Assembly (NCBI GenBank): GCA_013297695.1
Contig: JAAFHX010000013.1
Span: forward strand, 1-37,771
Length of the DNA stretch: 37,771 nucleotides
Direction of reading: 5' to 3'
Source: Rhodobacterales bacterium
GTDB lineage: Bacteria; Pseudomonadota; Alphaproteobacteria; Rhodobacterales; Rhodobacteraceae
Under the pieces are notes generated by a model that saw nothing but the letters and a program-made list of their open reading frames with translations, was not told the DNA's origin and made no database searches. Of this stretch, positions 25,551-34,401 are shown piece by piece. Position 1 is the first letter of the stretch. Every line of letters begins with the position of its first letter. The position numbers and the translations under genes are program-made.

Positions 25551-25585
25551 CACGCCCCGGCGATCAAGGGAAAGGCCGGGGCGTG
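25551..25585 (-). repeat. Perfect 11-base-pair stem-loop between binding protein and permease genes
   Basis: CACGCCCCGGC (25551-25561) and GCCGGGGCGTG (25575-25585) form an 11-base-pair all-matched stem with a 13-base loop. It lies in the 221-base gap before the MalF-type gene. Hairpins at this point in sugar operons commonly reduce downstream expression or stabilise the binding-protein mRNA. There is no T-run, so it is not a clear intrinsic terminator. Confidence 0.75.
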
Positions 25586-25647
25586 CGCCTGCTCCGGCTG
25601 CGCGGGGAGGGAGGCCTGGGCCTGTGCGCGCCGGAGAAAGACGTGAA

Positions 25648-25669
25648 CCGGCCGCCCCGTGGCGGCCGG
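25648..25669 (-). terminator. 9-base-pair hairpin just after the binding-protein gene
   Basis: CCGGCCGCC (25648-25656) and GGCGGCCGG (25661-25669) form a perfect 9-base-pair stem with a tetraloop. In the direction of transcription it starts 7 bases after the binding-protein stop. With no strong T-run it probably acts as an mRNA-3'-end protector or partial terminator. That would keep the binding protein at higher dose than the permeases. Confidence 0.65.
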
Positions 25670-25676
25670 TGCGGCG

Positions 25677-26957
25677 TCACATGCGTTCCTTGGCCTTGAG
25701 CGCCGCCGCGCGGATGCTTTCCATCGCAGCCTCGGGTGTCATCGTGCCGTTCAGCACCTCGACGCCGGCGTTCAGATAGGCCTCGGAAACCGAGTTCTCG
25801 AGAAGGACGTCAAGGACGTTGATCTGGGCGGTCACCGCACTCACGTCTTGCGCCATCCATTTGAACTGCTCGGTCAGCGCGGTGGATTGGCCTAGCTGCG
25901 CCGGATTTGCCGGGATTCGGCCCATCCGCTCGGCCATCAGTCGGCTGATCTCGGGCGAGACGAGGAAGCTCAGCCAGCGAACCGCCTCTTCAGGGTGCTT
26001 CGACGCGACCGGGACCTGGAAGCCCTGAACCAGCACGAAGTTCGTTCCCGCTGCACCCTTGCCGCCTTCGACCGGCGGCATCTGGAACATCGCGTAGTCG
26101 GTGAAACCGTCGGCGTCGAAGATCGCCGCACACCACGACCCGCAGTAGATCATGGGAGAGGCCCCTGACGAGAACATCGCACGGGTCAGCTCGGGAGCAG
26201 TCGCGTTGGGCGCGTCCTGGAAGCAGCCGGCCTTCTGAAGTTCCAGCACCTTGCGCCATGCCTCGACAAAGCCCGGATCGGTGAAGAGCTGGTCTTCGGA
26301 CGCCTTCAGGCTGTAGTCGTCGGCGGCGGCCTCGGCACCTACGATGCGCTCATTCAGCATGGTGATGTAGTGGTTCAGTTTCCAGCGTTCGGAATTGCCC
26401 AGGGGCAGCGGCACGATCGTTGGATCGATCGCACGGATGTCGCGGCAAAGCTGGGTGAGCTCGCCGAAAGTTGCCGGCACCTCAAGTCCGTGTTCGGCAA
26501 AGAAGCTGCGATTGTAATAGAAGTATTTCGACACGGCTTCCGTGGGGACGCCGTAGATTCGGCCGTTGTAGGTCAGCGAGTCGATCCAGGCCGGAGACAG
26601 GACAGACTGGAACCCCGTCTCTTCGGTTCCGTAGGCGGTGATGTCGGCAACAAGGCCTGACCGCACCAGCCGCGCGGAATCTTCGCCAACCCAGTTGAAG
26701 AAGGCATCCGGCGGCTCCGATCCGTTGAGCGCGACCTGAATTGCGGTCTTGTAGCTGTCTGCCGGGAATTCTTCGTGGACGATGTGAATCCCGGGGTTCG
26801 TGGTCTCGAAGGCCTTGATTGCTTCGGCATAGACCTCTGCCATCCCGGCATCGTTGAGTGTCCAGAACTTGATCTGTACCTGATCGTCTGCCACCGCAGG
26901 ATGGGCAAAGGCCAAAAGCGCTGCCAAGACGGCAGGCCGCAATGCGTTGTTCATCAT
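25677..26957 (-). CDS. Sugar ABC transporter periplasmic binding protein (CUT1)
   Basis: This is a 426-residue protein. The signal peptide MMNNALRPAVLAALLAFAHP with AVA before the cut leaves a mature start at about residue 24 (DDQVQIKFWTLND). The family-1 extracellular binding fold follows, with FETTNPGIHIVHEEFPADSYK, ALNGSEPPDAFFNW and YNGRIYGVPTEAVSKYFYYN. The adjacent ATG codons at 26957 and 26954 have GGAGGAAAG about 8 bases upstream, which fixes the start. It is the first gene of the operon; the ABC permeases, ATPase and glycosidase follow. It should bind an oligosaccharide in the periplasm. The ligand is unknown. Confidence 0.92.
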   Translation of the reverse strand: MMNNALRPAVLAALLAFAHPAVADDQVQIKFWTLNDAGMAEVYAEAIKAFETTNPGIHIVHEEFPADSYKTAIQVALNGSEPPDAFFNWVGEDSARLVRSGLVADITAYGTEETGFQSVLSPAWIDSLTYNGRIYGVPTEAVSKYFYYNRSFFAEHGLEVPATFGELTQLCRDIRAIDPTIVPLPLGNSERWKLNHYITMLNERIVGAEAAADDYSLKASEDQLFTDPGFVEAWRKVLELQKAGCFQDAPNATAPELTRAMFSSGASPMIYCGSWCAAIFDADGFTDYAMFQMPPVEGGKGAAGTNFVLVQGFQVPVASKHPEEAVRWLSFLVSPEISRLMAERMGRIPANPAQLGQSTALTEQFKWMAQDVSAVTAQINVLDVLLENSVSEAYLNAGVEVLNGTMTPEAAMESIRAAALKAKERM

Positions 26958-27299
26958 CTTCAACTTTCCTCCCATTGACGGTGCCTTGCGCACCCCTGAT
27001 TTGTCGCCAGCGCGCTTGCAGGGCCTTTTCTTTGAAATTGCCCCGTTCGCTGGTCCCGCAGGACCGGATGATCCTGTTGCGCAAGACCGAACGAAGGGCG
27101 GTCCTGCAACGACGTGCAGCGCCCGCACAGGCGAAAGCCTTTCCCCCCGTAGGTGGCAAGCGGATCATGACCGCGGGGTTGCCCCAAGTCCCGCCTTTCT
27201 TCTGCTCGATCCTCACTTCAGCAAAAGTAGATTTTATATGAAAAAGCTTGGCCCATGAGTCAAGCGGAAAATCGACTTCCCTGGCCCGGGAACCCTATT

Positions 27300-27326
27300 C
27301 TGCAAAACTTACTTTCCTATTTGCAG
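27300..27326. promoter_or_regulatory. Inverted repeat CTGCAAA-N13-TTTGCAG
   Basis: CTGCAAA (27300-27306) and TTTGCAG (27320-27326) are perfect 7-base inverted arms with a 13-base AT-rich spacer. They lie upstream of the AT-rich stretch before the sugar binding-protein gene. The layout suits a dimeric regulator site. No regulator gene for the operon is intact nearby. Confidence 0.4.
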
Positions 27327-27470
27327 GGACGAGGTTCCAACCTGCGTCGCCGCAAACGGCGTGCCTCTTGCCCTATTGGCACATGCCGACCGCACGGCCG
27401 CACGCCTCCGGATACCACGGCGTCGACCATGCGCCATGACCGCGCCGCAAGCCTTTCGCGGCCCCGGGCG

Positions 27471-27500
27471 CGCGCGCTGACCCGTGGCGGTCAGCGCGCG
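27471..27500 (-). terminator. Perfect 12-base-pair GC hairpin downstream of the PfpI gene
   Basis: CGCGCGCTGACC (27471-27482) and GGTCAGCGCGCG (27489-27500) form a 12-base-pair perfect stem with a 6-base loop. It lies 190 bases after the stop of the minus-strand PfpI gene and well upstream of the sugar operon. It is likely to block or mark read-through between the two units. It lacks a T-run on either side. Confidence 0.5.
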
Positions 27501-27564
27501 GCGGCTCCGTTGCACGACACCTCCTGACACCGTTTGTCGCGTTGGCTCGCAAAGCCGGGTGTCG

Positions 27565-27580
27565 CCTGACAGATGTCAGG
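27565..27580. promoter_or_regulatory. 16-base palindrome CCTGACA-GA-TGTCAGG
   Basis: The arms are perfect over 7 bases with a 2-base centre. A further CCTGACA copy in the same orientation lies at 27523-27529, 42 bases away. The arrangement resembles a regulator site with an accessory half-site. The bound protein is unknown. Confidence 0.35.
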
Positions 27581-27689
27581 GCTGGGCAGTTCGACCGTCA
27601 TCGGCGGCGCTGCTGTCATGCCCATGCAACGACAAGTGCCGGGCCAAGAAAGATCAATGATGTCGCCCGCGAGAGTCGGGAATGCCTCG

Positions 27690-28406
27690 TTACCCGTGTT
27701 CGGGCGCCTGTGCTGTCCTTTCTGCAAGGGCGGCAACGAGATGTTCGGCCACAAGGAGTGCTGATGCCGGGTTCTGGCCTGTAACCAGTCTGCCGTCCCG
27801 CACCGCATGAGGTTGGAAGTTGTCCGTGCTTTCAAAAACGGCACCGAGGTCGCGAAGGCGGGTTTCGAGCAGGAAGGGCATCTGCGTGGTAAGGCCAGCG
27901 GCCGCCTCTTCGGCATCGGTAAAGGAGTTGACGCGCATTCCCATTACCAGCGGCCTGCCGTCGGCATGCTTTGCCTCCAGCAATCCGGCAGGACCGTGAC
28001 AGACCGCACTGACAACCCCGCCTGCCTGCCAGATACGACCAACTACGGCAGCAAGATCGGCGTTTTCAGGGAAATCGTACATCGTCCCGTGCCCGCCGGG
28101 CAGGAATACCGCGTCGAACTCGTCAGGATTGATTGCAGAAATGTCGGGCGTAGCCGAGAGCTGTGCCATAGCTGCCGGGTCGGTCAGGAACCGTGCGACA
28201 GGTGCGGGGCGCTTGGACGCATCGGCATTGATCGATCCCGGATCGTGTTGGGCAGTGCCACCGGCGATCGAGGCGATGGTTACCGTGTGGCCCGCGTCGA
28301 TGAGCTTCCAGTATGGCGTGGCCATCTCGTCGAAGTAGAAGCCGGTCTCTCTGCCAGTGGAACCGAGGATCGTGTGCGAGGTAAGAACGAAAAGAACTTT
28401 GGCCAT
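27690..28406 (-). CDS. DJ-1/PfpI family protein (Hsp31/glyoxalase III-like)
   Basis: This 238-residue protein has the DJ-1/PfpI nucleophile elbow AVCHGPAGL with Cys136-His137, Glu20 in STGRETGFYFDE, and LPGGHGTMYDFPE (about 102-114). Together these give the Glu-Cys-His arrangement of the HchA/YDR533c group. Members act as glutathione-independent glyoxalases, deglycases or chaperones in the cytoplasm; sequence alone does not separate these. The ATG at 28406 has GAAGGAGG 7 bases upstream, an unusually strong ribosome-binding site. The LysR gene lies 79 bases upstream in the same direction, so both may be cotranscribed or the LysR protein may control it. Confidence 0.9.
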   Translation of the reverse strand: MAKVLFVLTSHTILGSTGRETGFYFDEMATPYWKLIDAGHTVTIASIAGGTAQHDPGSINADASKRPAPVARFLTDPAAMAQLSATPDISAINPDEFDAVFLPGGHGTMYDFPENADLAAVVGRIWQAGGVVSAVCHGPAGLLEAKHADGRPLVMGMRVNSFTDAEEAAAGLTTQMPFLLETRLRDLGAVFESTDNFQPHAVRDGRLVTGQNPASALLVAEHLVAALAERTAQAPEHG

Positions 28407-28485
28407 GAGGGGCCTCCTTCAGGTTGCGATGCACCGAAGATCGGATAGTGCGGGGCAAAAGAAAAATCGGTTGCGCCGATACGGT

Positions 28486-29409
28486 CTATCGGTCTCCGGC
28501 GGCCATGAAGGCCGCGTCGACTTGGGCACGAAACCAACGCTCGCCGGGATCCCGGTCGGTGACGGCGCGCCAGGCGAGCGTATTCGTGACCATCGGCACC
28601 GCGACAGGACAAGGATCGATGGCCAGACCGCCAATACGCGCGATCGCCCCGGCGAGGAAATCCGGCACGGTCGAAACCATGTCGGTCCCCGGCAGCACCG
28701 CGAGCAGCAACGCGAAGCTCGACACGCCCAGCACGACGCGGCGCGCGTTGATCGTGTGCTTCAACTGGTCGTCTACGAAACCCGACAGATCGCCCGCAGG
28801 TGTCACAAGAACGTGAGGCCGCGAACAGAAATCGGCGAGCCCATCGATGGGCGGTGAACTGGGGTCTCGCAGCACGACCCATGGCGAATGGCGCAAGACG
28901 CGTACCTTTGCCGTCGCGGGCGGGTCGTCCCGCAGATATGCGAGCGCCGTGGAAATCTCGCCCGCAGCCAACATGCCGGGAAGCGCACGATAATCGCCCA
29001 CCCGCACGGAAAGGTCACAGTGCGGTGCCAATCGTCGCATCACACTGGCAAGTGCAGGCAACGCAGCGAAGGCCACTGCATCAGTACAGCCCAGGGTAAA
29101 AGTTCGACTGTCCGTTCCCGGATCGAAAGGGGTAACAGCCCCTATCGCAGATGTCAGCCCTTCGAGGTGCGGCTTGCAGGCGGCCAACAATTCCATTGCC
29201 CGCACGGTGGGCTCAAGTGCCCTTCCGTGACGAACCAGCAGTTCGTCGCCGAAAGTCTCGCGTAACTTGGCAAGGCTACCTGAGACCGTTGACTGCGCCA
29301 ACCCCAATCGTCTGGCAGCAGCGACCGTGCTGCGCTCTTCGACCAGAACGACCAGTGCGTTCAGCAAGTTGAGGTCGAGTGCGCCAAGATTTGTCCGGGT
29401 ATGGGTCAT
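28486..29409 (-). CDS. LysR family transcriptional regulator
   Basis: This 307-residue protein has an N-terminal winged helix (about 11-70) with LDLNLLNALVVLVEERS and AARRLGLAQSTVSGSLAKLR, then a LysR substrate-binding domain. LysR proteins usually have two lobes binding a small coinducer. The ATG at 29409 has AGAGG 7 bases upstream. It precedes the PfpI gene in the same direction and does not face a divergent target, so its regulon is uncertain; the PfpI gene is the nearest candidate. Its residue pattern (YRALPGMLAAGEISTALAYL) resembles the NodD/LinR-like group. Confidence 0.9.
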   Translation of the reverse strand: MTHTRTNLGALDLNLLNALVVLVEERSTVAAARRLGLAQSTVSGSLAKLRETFGDELLVRHGRALEPTVRAMELLAACKPHLEGLTSAIGAVTPFDPGTDSRTFTLGCTDAVAFAALPALASVMRRLAPHCDLSVRVGDYRALPGMLAAGEISTALAYLRDDPPATAKVRVLRHSPWVVLRDPSSPPIDGLADFCSRPHVLVTPAGDLSGFVDDQLKHTINARRVVLGVSSFALLLAVLPGTDMVSTVPDFLAGAIARIGGLAIDPCPVAVPMVTNTLAWRAVTDRDPGERWFRAQVDAAFMAAGDR

Positions 29410-29500
29410 CGTCGACCTCTCCGTCGCCTATGATCTCGGGACAAGGGACGGCGGGGCAGATCGCGCCCCATCCAAGGATGTCGACCTTGGACGCGGGGCC

Positions 29501-30700
29501 TCAATCATTCGTTGGCATTTGCTTCCGCAAGACCGCGGCATTGTGCTCGCCCAGTCGAGGGGCAGTCGCGGTCATTCTGGGGCGATGCCCATCGATGCGG
29601 AGTCCGGCACGCGTGGTTTCGACACTGATCGAACTGTCATTGGTCAGCTTTTGCAGCATGTCCAGGCGCCGGAATGCATCGCTCTCAAGCAGACGTGGCC
29701 AGTCGAGGACTTCGGCGCACCAGATATCTGCCGGTTCAAGAATGCCTAGCCAATGGGCCGTGTCTTTCCTGGACAACTCCTCGGCGATGATCCGCTTGAT
29801 CTCGTCGCGCCTGGAGAACGCGTCCGGGCCGCTATAGTCCCTGAGGGCCGGGATGTTCAGGAGGTCACCCAATTTGACCAGGGGTGTCATCGCAATGGCC
29901 AACCATCCATCCCGCGTGGAATAAACCCCGTACGGCGCTGCCAGATAGGCATGCGCGCTTCGAAATCCGCTGCGTTTCGGCAGGCGTTTGCCGTCATTCA
30001 AATGCGTGGTCAGCACTTCGAACTGCAGGTCAACAAGGGCCTCCAGCAGGCTTGTCTCGATATGTGCGCCAGTTCCCGTGACGCTGCGCCGGACAAGGCC
30101 GGCAAGCAGGCCTTCTGCAAGTGTATGGCCTGCCAGAATATCCGCGACAGCAAGCCCAAATGGCACTGGGCCCTCGTCGTCATTTCCGTTCAACCACATC
30201 AGGCCTGAACGCGCCTGGGCAAGAAGGTCCTGCCCGGGTCGATCAACCCACGGCCCCGACGGCCCGTACCCGGTGATCGAGCCATAGACAAGCCGTGGAT
30301 TGAGAGCGGAAAGTGCTTTGTAATCAAGTTCAAGACGTTCTATGACACCGGGCCGGAAATTCTGGATTACGATGTCGGCCCTTTCCGCAAGTCGCCGGAC
30401 CTGGTCGCGTCCGTCTTCAGATTTCAAGTCAACGGTGACGCTTTTCTTTCCGCGATTGATGGCATGAAACAGCGTCGAGTCTCCGCCGATTTCAGTGTCG
30501 GAAAGGTACAGGCTGCGGCAAAGATCGCCACCTTCCGGGCGTTCGACCTTGATAACCTCGGCGCCGAGGTCTGCAAGCCTGAGTGAGGCCAGGGGCCCCG
30601 AAAGAAACTGGCTGAGGTCAAGGACTGTGATGCCGGCAAGCAAGCGCGGTGCCTCATCAGGTCGCGACACTGGAGCATTCATCTTGAAGGGATCCCCCAT
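29501..30700 (-). CDS. CaiB/BaiF family CoA-transferase (class III)
   Basis: This 399-residue protein has the class III CoA-transferase layout: LLAGITVLDLSQFLSGPLAS, LGAEVIKVERPEGGD, ADIVIQNFRPGVIERLELDY, and RPGQDLLAQARSGL. In the last, Asp158 is in the place of the catalytic Asp that forms the acyl-anhydride. It moves CoA between carboxylic acids in the cytoplasm. The ATG at 30700 has AGGAG 8 bases upstream and is only 4 bases after the preceding oxidoreductase stop; the ATG at 30682 is less well served. It is the last gene of the iclR operon and should activate an acid whose CoA ester is hydrated by the MaoC protein. Substrate unknown. Confidence 0.92.
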   Translation of the reverse strand: MGDPFKMNAPVSRPDEAPRLLAGITVLDLSQFLSGPLASLRLADLGAEVIKVERPEGGDLCRSLYLSDTEIGGDSTLFHAINRGKKSVTVDLKSEDGRDQVRRLAERADIVIQNFRPGVIERLELDYKALSALNPRLVYGSITGYGPSGPWVDRPGQDLLAQARSGLMWLNGNDDEGPVPFGLAVADILAGHTLAEGLLAGLVRRSVTGTGAHIETSLLEALVDLQFEVLTTHLNDGKRLPKRSGFRSAHAYLAAPYGVYSTRDGWLAIAMTPLVKLGDLLNIPALRDYSGPDAFSRRDEIKRIIAEELSRKDTAHWLGILEPADIWCAEVLDWPRLLESDAFRRLDMLQKLTNDSSISVETTRAGLRIDGHRPRMTATAPRLGEHNAAVLRKQMPTND

Positions 30701-30704
30701 CGCC

Positions 30705-31772
30705 TCACTCCTTCGGAATTGCCGTGCCGCCGCCGTGGGAGGCACGCCGGCATGCTTCGACCACAGCCATCGTGTCGAACGAACTTTCGACAGAGGTGCC
30801 AAGTTCCCGGTCCTCGCCTGCGCCAAAACGCTGAAGGTTGGCCATGGCGTTGGCAAACGCATCGGGAAACCAGCGCCCCTTGAGCGGCACAGAGGTCCAG
30901 TTTTCGCCTTCGGTGATGATGTCCAATGTCTCGGGCTTGCCGTGAGGATAGTCCAAGAGAAGACCAAGCCCGATCCGCGCCGCACCTCGGGTCCCCTCGA
31001 CCAGGATAGAGGCGTCCTGATGGGTCGGACCCCATTTGTAGGTGTGGTTCAGGGACAGCGCGCAACGTATGGGCTGATCGAAGTGAAGGATCGTCGTTGT
31101 CCTGGCATCGTTCAGCGTCGGGTGATCCGGGTGCGGAACGGACAGCGATTGCACCCCCGTTGGCGTTCCAAGCAGCGACCGTATCCAGTCAATGTAGTGA
31201 ATTGAATGCATGGGCACCTCCACAGCGTCCAGGCTGGACATGAAGGGCCACAATTCCCACGGTGTCCGGCAGGCCAGACGGACTTCCAGTTCTACGATCT
31301 GCCCCAGAAGACCGCGTCGCACGGCATCTGCGACGGCCAGCATCATGGGACTGTACCGCAGTTGCAGGTTCACCGACGCTATCAACCCTTTTCTTCGGCA
31401 CAGATCCCGAATTGCCCGGGCTTGTCCGAAATCTCGCCCCATGGGTTTTTGCAGAAGAACGGTCGAGCCGTTCGGCAAGGCGTCAAGTGTGTCGAGCATA
31501 GCGGCGGGGGGCACCGCAACATCGAACATGGTATCCGCTGCACGGGCAATCTCATCCAGCGATCGGGCGACCTGCGGGATGCCGTGGCGCGAAGCAAGGG
31601 CCTGCGCGCGGTCCTGGTCAACGTCAAAGATCATGCTGACCCGAAAGCCTGCCTTGGCGTAGGCCGGCAAATGTGCGTCAGACACAATGCCGCCTGCACC
31701 GATGATGGCGATCGGTCGCGGCAGCGCGGGCATCGGCCAGCTTTGGAGCAGGTTGTGGGCGATGTCTTTCAT
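30705..31772 (-). CDS. Gfo/Idh/MocA family oxidoreductase
   Basis: This is a 355-residue protein. The Rossmann fold begins PIAIIGAGGIVSDAHLPAY (GxGGxV dinucleotide-binding pattern), followed by DVAVPPAAM and the dehydrogenase loop LLQKPMGRD. There the usual E-K-P is Q-K-P, keeping the Lys but losing the Glu. A C-terminal sheet domain has AVEVPMHSIHYIDWIRSLLG with the catalytic-type His. It should oxidise or reduce a sugar or cyclitol with NAD(P). The ATG at 31772 overlaps the upstream stop as ATGA and is preferred over a GTG at 31787. It lies between a solute-binding-like gene and the CoA-transferase. Confidence 0.88.
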   Translation of the reverse strand: MKDIAHNLLQSWPMPALPRPIAIIGAGGIVSDAHLPAYAKAGFRVSMIFDVDQDRAQALASRHGIPQVARSLDEIARAADTMFDVAVPPAAMLDTLDALPNGSTVLLQKPMGRDFGQARAIRDLCRRKGLIASVNLQLRYSPMMLAVADAVRRGLLGQIVELEVRLACRTPWELWPFMSSLDAVEVPMHSIHYIDWIRSLLGTPTGVQSLSVPHPDHPTLNDARTTTILHFDQPIRCALSLNHTYKWGPTHQDASILVEGTRGAARIGLGLLLDYPHGKPETLDIITEGENWTSVPLKGRWFPDAFANAMANLQRFGAGEDRELGTSVESSFDTMAVVEACRRASHGGGTAIPKE

Positions 31773-33004
31773 TCTTTCCGGTTCCACAGATCCAGGGCCT
31801 TGTTTTGCGCGCTCATAAGGATGACGTCGGTTGCCACTTCGGTGTTGAGGGCGGATGCAACGGCTGCATCAATAATGCCGGCCAACTCGGGAAGCCGTCG
31901 GTCGGCGGGAAGGGTGCGGGCCAGACCGTGCAGACGCTGCATCTGACCTGCGAATGGAATCTTCGCTGCAACAACAGGGTCGGTCCAAGTCGAGGTTCGG
32001 CAGCCGATGCCGCCCTCCATGGTCAGAAGCCTGTCCATCTTGGGAGAGGTGGCGTGTTGCACGAACGCCCGGGCCAGACCCGGGTTGCGACAGCCCGAAC
32101 CGATGACCAAAAGCCAGTAGACTAGAACCGCTGCGGAAGGGTGGCCGGCCGCGCCAGGCATCGGGGCGACATTTACGGCACCTTTCACCGACGACTGCAG
32201 GCTGGTTTCGGAATGCGCGGCAAAACCGAACCAGTTTGCCATCATCGCGGCCTTGCCCTCGGCGAAGATGGCACCCGATTGCACAGAGTCCATTCCGGTC
32301 GCGCCCGGATAGACCACACCGCTTTCCCTCACGAGCCAGCGATAGAACGCAAGCCCCTCGACCGCTGCCGCAGAAAACAGGGTCGGCGTACCAGACGCAT
32401 CGACGATCTTTCCCCCGCGCGACCAGACCTGGGCGCAGAAATCATAGACAGTGTTATGGGCATCCGGATAACTGGCGACGACCGTTCCCCAGATACCTGA
32501 CTCCGGGTCGGTGAAGAAACGCGCGATGTCGACAAAGTCATCCCAACTCTGCGGCGGCGCCAGGGCGCGACCGTATGTTTCGGCAAAGACCTCCGCGCCG
32601 GTCGCGAAGAGGTCAGACCGATAGATCAGGCACTGGGGGCCGTCGTGGTATGGCACCCCCCAAAGCTGGCCGCCCACTTGCTGCAAGTGTTGCAGGCAGT
32701 CTGGCCAGCCTGGCGCGTCACGGTCCGGTCCGACCTGAGCTGGAAAAGAAGACAGATTGAGAAGGTGACCATCCTCAACCGCCTTGGGCAGCCAGTCCGT
32801 GACGATCAGGCCGATGTCGAAACGGCCCTCCCGCAGTCCACCGGACGTCAGGAGGGCGTCCTGCAGCGGATCGAGATCGAACGGAACAATATCAAGGCTG
32901 GCCGAAACTGCATGCAGGTTGCAGAAATCATCGAACTGCTTTTGCAGCGCCGCTTCGAACGGCCCAAAGCGCCGTATCCCGATGCGCAGCCTGCCCGTTG
33001 TCAT
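31769..33004 (-). CDS. Solute-binding-protein-like protein without signal peptide
   Basis: This 411-residue protein has a family-1 extracellular binding-protein fold: [56 protein letters not shown] and the C-terminal [11 protein letters not shown]. Its N-terminus [20 protein letters not shown] has no hydrophobic signal core, and the ATG at 33004 is fixed by the ATGA overlap with the MaoC stop. It would therefore stay in the cytoplasm unless an upstream start is used (an ATG at 33016 adds only MGQA). The genes around it encode enzymes and an IclR regulator, not permeases. It may be a cytosolic ligand sensor or carrier. The function is unknown. Confidence 0.8.
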   Translation of the reverse strand: MTTGRLRIGIRRFGPFEAALQKQFDDFCNLHAVSASLDIVPFDLDPLQDALLTSGGLREGRFDIGLIVTDWLPKAVEDGHLLNLSSFPAQVGPDRDAPGWPDCLQHLQQVGGQLWGVPYHDGPQCLIYRSDLFATGAEVFAETYGRALAPPQSWDDFVDIARFFTDPESGIWGTVVASYPDAHNTVYDFCAQVWSRGGKIVDASGTPTLFSAAAVEGLAFYRWLVRESGVVYPGATGMDSVQSGAIFAEGKAAMMANWFGFAAHSETSLQSSVKGAVNVAPMPGAAGHPSAAVLVYWLLVIGSGCRNPGLARAFVQHATSPKMDRLLTMEGGIGCRTSTWTDPVVAAKIPFAGQMQRLHGLARTLPADRRLPELAGIIDAAVASALNTEVATDVILMSAQNKALDLWNRKE

Positions 33005-33462
33005 GGCTTGGCCCATTCGCCCTGACGCTCGACCAGATAAAGATGGTCTGCGACCAGCACGGTCTCGTTGCGCTGGTTCAGAACCTCGATGCGCTCGGTA
33101 AGTTTGCCGAACTGCGGGCGTTTCTGATCGTCTTCAAGCCCGGTGATGCTGCAGCGCGTGCGGATCGTGTCGCCGATGAACACCGGCTTGACGAACCGGA
33201 GCCGGTCGTAGCCATAGGAGAAGGCAAGCGGATTGATCCGCGTCGCTGTCAGTCCCACCCCGATGGCAAAGACCATTGTCCCATGGGCGATGCGCTGCCC
33301 GAAGCTCTGTGACTTCATGAATTCCGCATCCATGTGATGCGGAAAGAAATCGCCAGTATGCCCGGCATGTACCACAAAGTCCGTTTCGGTGATCGTCCGG
33401 CCTGTCGTCTCACGCGCCTCGCCAATTGCGTGGTCTTCGAAGTAGCGGGGCTCTTCGATCAT
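33001..33462 (-). CDS. MaoC family dehydratase (hot-dog enoyl-CoA hydratase)
   Basis: This 153-residue protein has the MaoC/(R)-hydratase pattern: [20 protein letters not shown], then [20 protein letters not shown] with the catalytic Asp/His region, and [18 protein letters not shown] in the last third. It hydrates an enoyl-CoA in the cytoplasm. The start at 33462 overlaps the iclR stop (ATGA) and its own stop overlaps the next gene (ATGA), so the operon is tightly coupled. It pairs logically with the CaiB-type transferase that ends the operon. Confidence 0.92.
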   Translation of the reverse strand: MIEEPRYFEDHAIGEARETTGRTITETDFVVHAGHTGDFFPHHMDAEFMKSQSFGQRIAHGTMVFAIGVGLTATRINPLAFSYGYDRLRFVKPVFIGDTIRTRCSITGLEDDQKRPQFGKLTERIEVLNQRNETVLVADHLYLVERQGEWAKP

Positions 33463-34262
33463 TGTGCGTTCTCCGTCACCACATGGCCAAGAGCCGCCGA
33501 AATGCGCTGCGCGGCTGTGGCGAGTGCCTCCAGTGCCTGCTCGATCCTGTTCTCCTGGCCCGAAGATGTAAGAAAGGGAATCGTGAGTGCCGCCACGCAG
33601 GTTCCGTAGCGGTCAAAGATCGGCCTGCTCAGGTCGACGATGCCGAAAAGCGTGTCGTCGACGACCGATTCGTAGCCAAACTTTGCTACCTTTTCGATCC
33701 GGTCAAGCGCGAGACGTCCGGCACCGCTCCCCGAGTCGATGCCTGCAGCGGCCAGCGCGGACATTTGATCGTCTGCCGACATGAAGGCAAGAAGGACGCG
33801 ACCCGACGCCGTAGTCACCATCGGGTGGCGCACCCCGATCTTCACGTTCACTCCGACCGGGGCCGGGCTTTCGACTTGCGCGATGATCAGAAGCGCGCCG
33901 TCATCAGCGACGCCCACATGGCAGCTTTGCCCGACATAGCGCGCCAACGCATGCATTTCCGGCAGCGAAGCATCGATCACGCGTCGGGTTGGTGGAAGGC
34001 GGTGGGCCACGGCGAACAGCTTCATGGTGAGCCTGTATCGGTCACCGGGAGCTCGGCTGACGTAGCCTGCGTTTTCAAGACAGGCGAGCGTGCGGAAGTT
34101 CTCTGACAAAGTGCGCCCGGTAAGCGCCGCGATCTCGCTCTGGGTCAAGCCTTCTGCGGCGTTTGACAGCATTTCCAGCAACTCGAGGCCGCGCTCCAGG
34201 GCGGGCACATGGTACGTTTTTCTTTCCAGCCCCTTGGGTCGCAGCATGTCGTCGTTCTTCAT
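33459..34262 (-). CDS. IclR family transcriptional regulator
   Basis: This is a 267-residue protein. An N-terminal winged helix (about 20-80: [40 protein letters not shown]) precedes the IclR effector domain with [16 protein letters not shown] and [15 protein letters not shown]. The ATG at 34262 has GGGAG about 7 bases upstream and is preferred over an open extension to 34289. It heads the minus-strand operon and faces a divergent gene, so it probably regulates both directions from the 34263-34401 region. Confidence 0.92.
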   Translation of the reverse strand: MKNDDMLRPKGLERKTYHVPALERGLELLEMLSNAAEGLTQSEIAALTGRTLSENFRTLACLENAGYVSRAPGDRYRLTMKLFAVAHRLPPTRRVIDASLPEMHALARYVGQSCHVGVADDGALLIIAQVESPAPVGVNVKIGVRHPMVTTASGRVLLAFMSADDQMSALAAAGIDSGSGAGRLALDRIEKVAKFGYESVVDDTLFGIVDLSRPIFDRYGTCVAALTIPFLTSSGQENRIEQALEALATAAQRISAALGHVVTENAQ

Positions 34263-34289
34263 CGGTTTCTCCCGAACAGATTTCGCCAA

Positions 34290-34313
34290 GAAAACTCATT
34301 TTTGTGGAAAACT
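34290..34313. promoter_or_regulatory. Direct repeats GAAAACT in the divergent iclR region
   Basis: GAAAACT occurs at 34290-34296 and 34307-34313, 17 bases apart start to start, in an AT-rich block between iclR and the divergent gene. GATTTTTC at 34323-34330 is a partial inverted copy. These are candidates for IclR binding; position is the only support. Confidence 0.35.
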
Positions 34314-34343
34314 TCAAGTGATGATTTTTCGGGCAGAATCGGC

Positions 34344-34373
34344 TTGACGACGGTCCTACAAGATGCCTTCTAT
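34344..34373 (+). promoter_or_regulatory. Candidate plus-strand promoter
   Basis: TTGACG at 34344-34349 is a good -35 element. TTCTAT at 34368-34373, 18 bases later, is a modest -10. Transcription would start near 34380, after the ATG codons at 34363 and 34372 but just before the AGGAG at 34389-34393, which supports a start at the TTG 34402. Confidence 0.4.
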
Positions 34374-34401
34374 GAAAGCAACTTTTACAGGAGATGTCCA
34401 T

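Larger units (their letters stand above)
26958..27689. promoter_or_regulatory. Long intergenic region upstream of the sugar operon
   Basis: No gene is supported in these 732 bases. An AT-rich stretch at 27220-27255 (with TTTTATATGAAAAAG) stands out from the surrounding high GC and is a likely promoter zone for the minus-strand sugar operon. Around 27300-27326 and 27471-27580 there are inverted repeats listed separately. Short open frames here have no ribosome-binding site and atypical composition. Confidence 0.45.
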
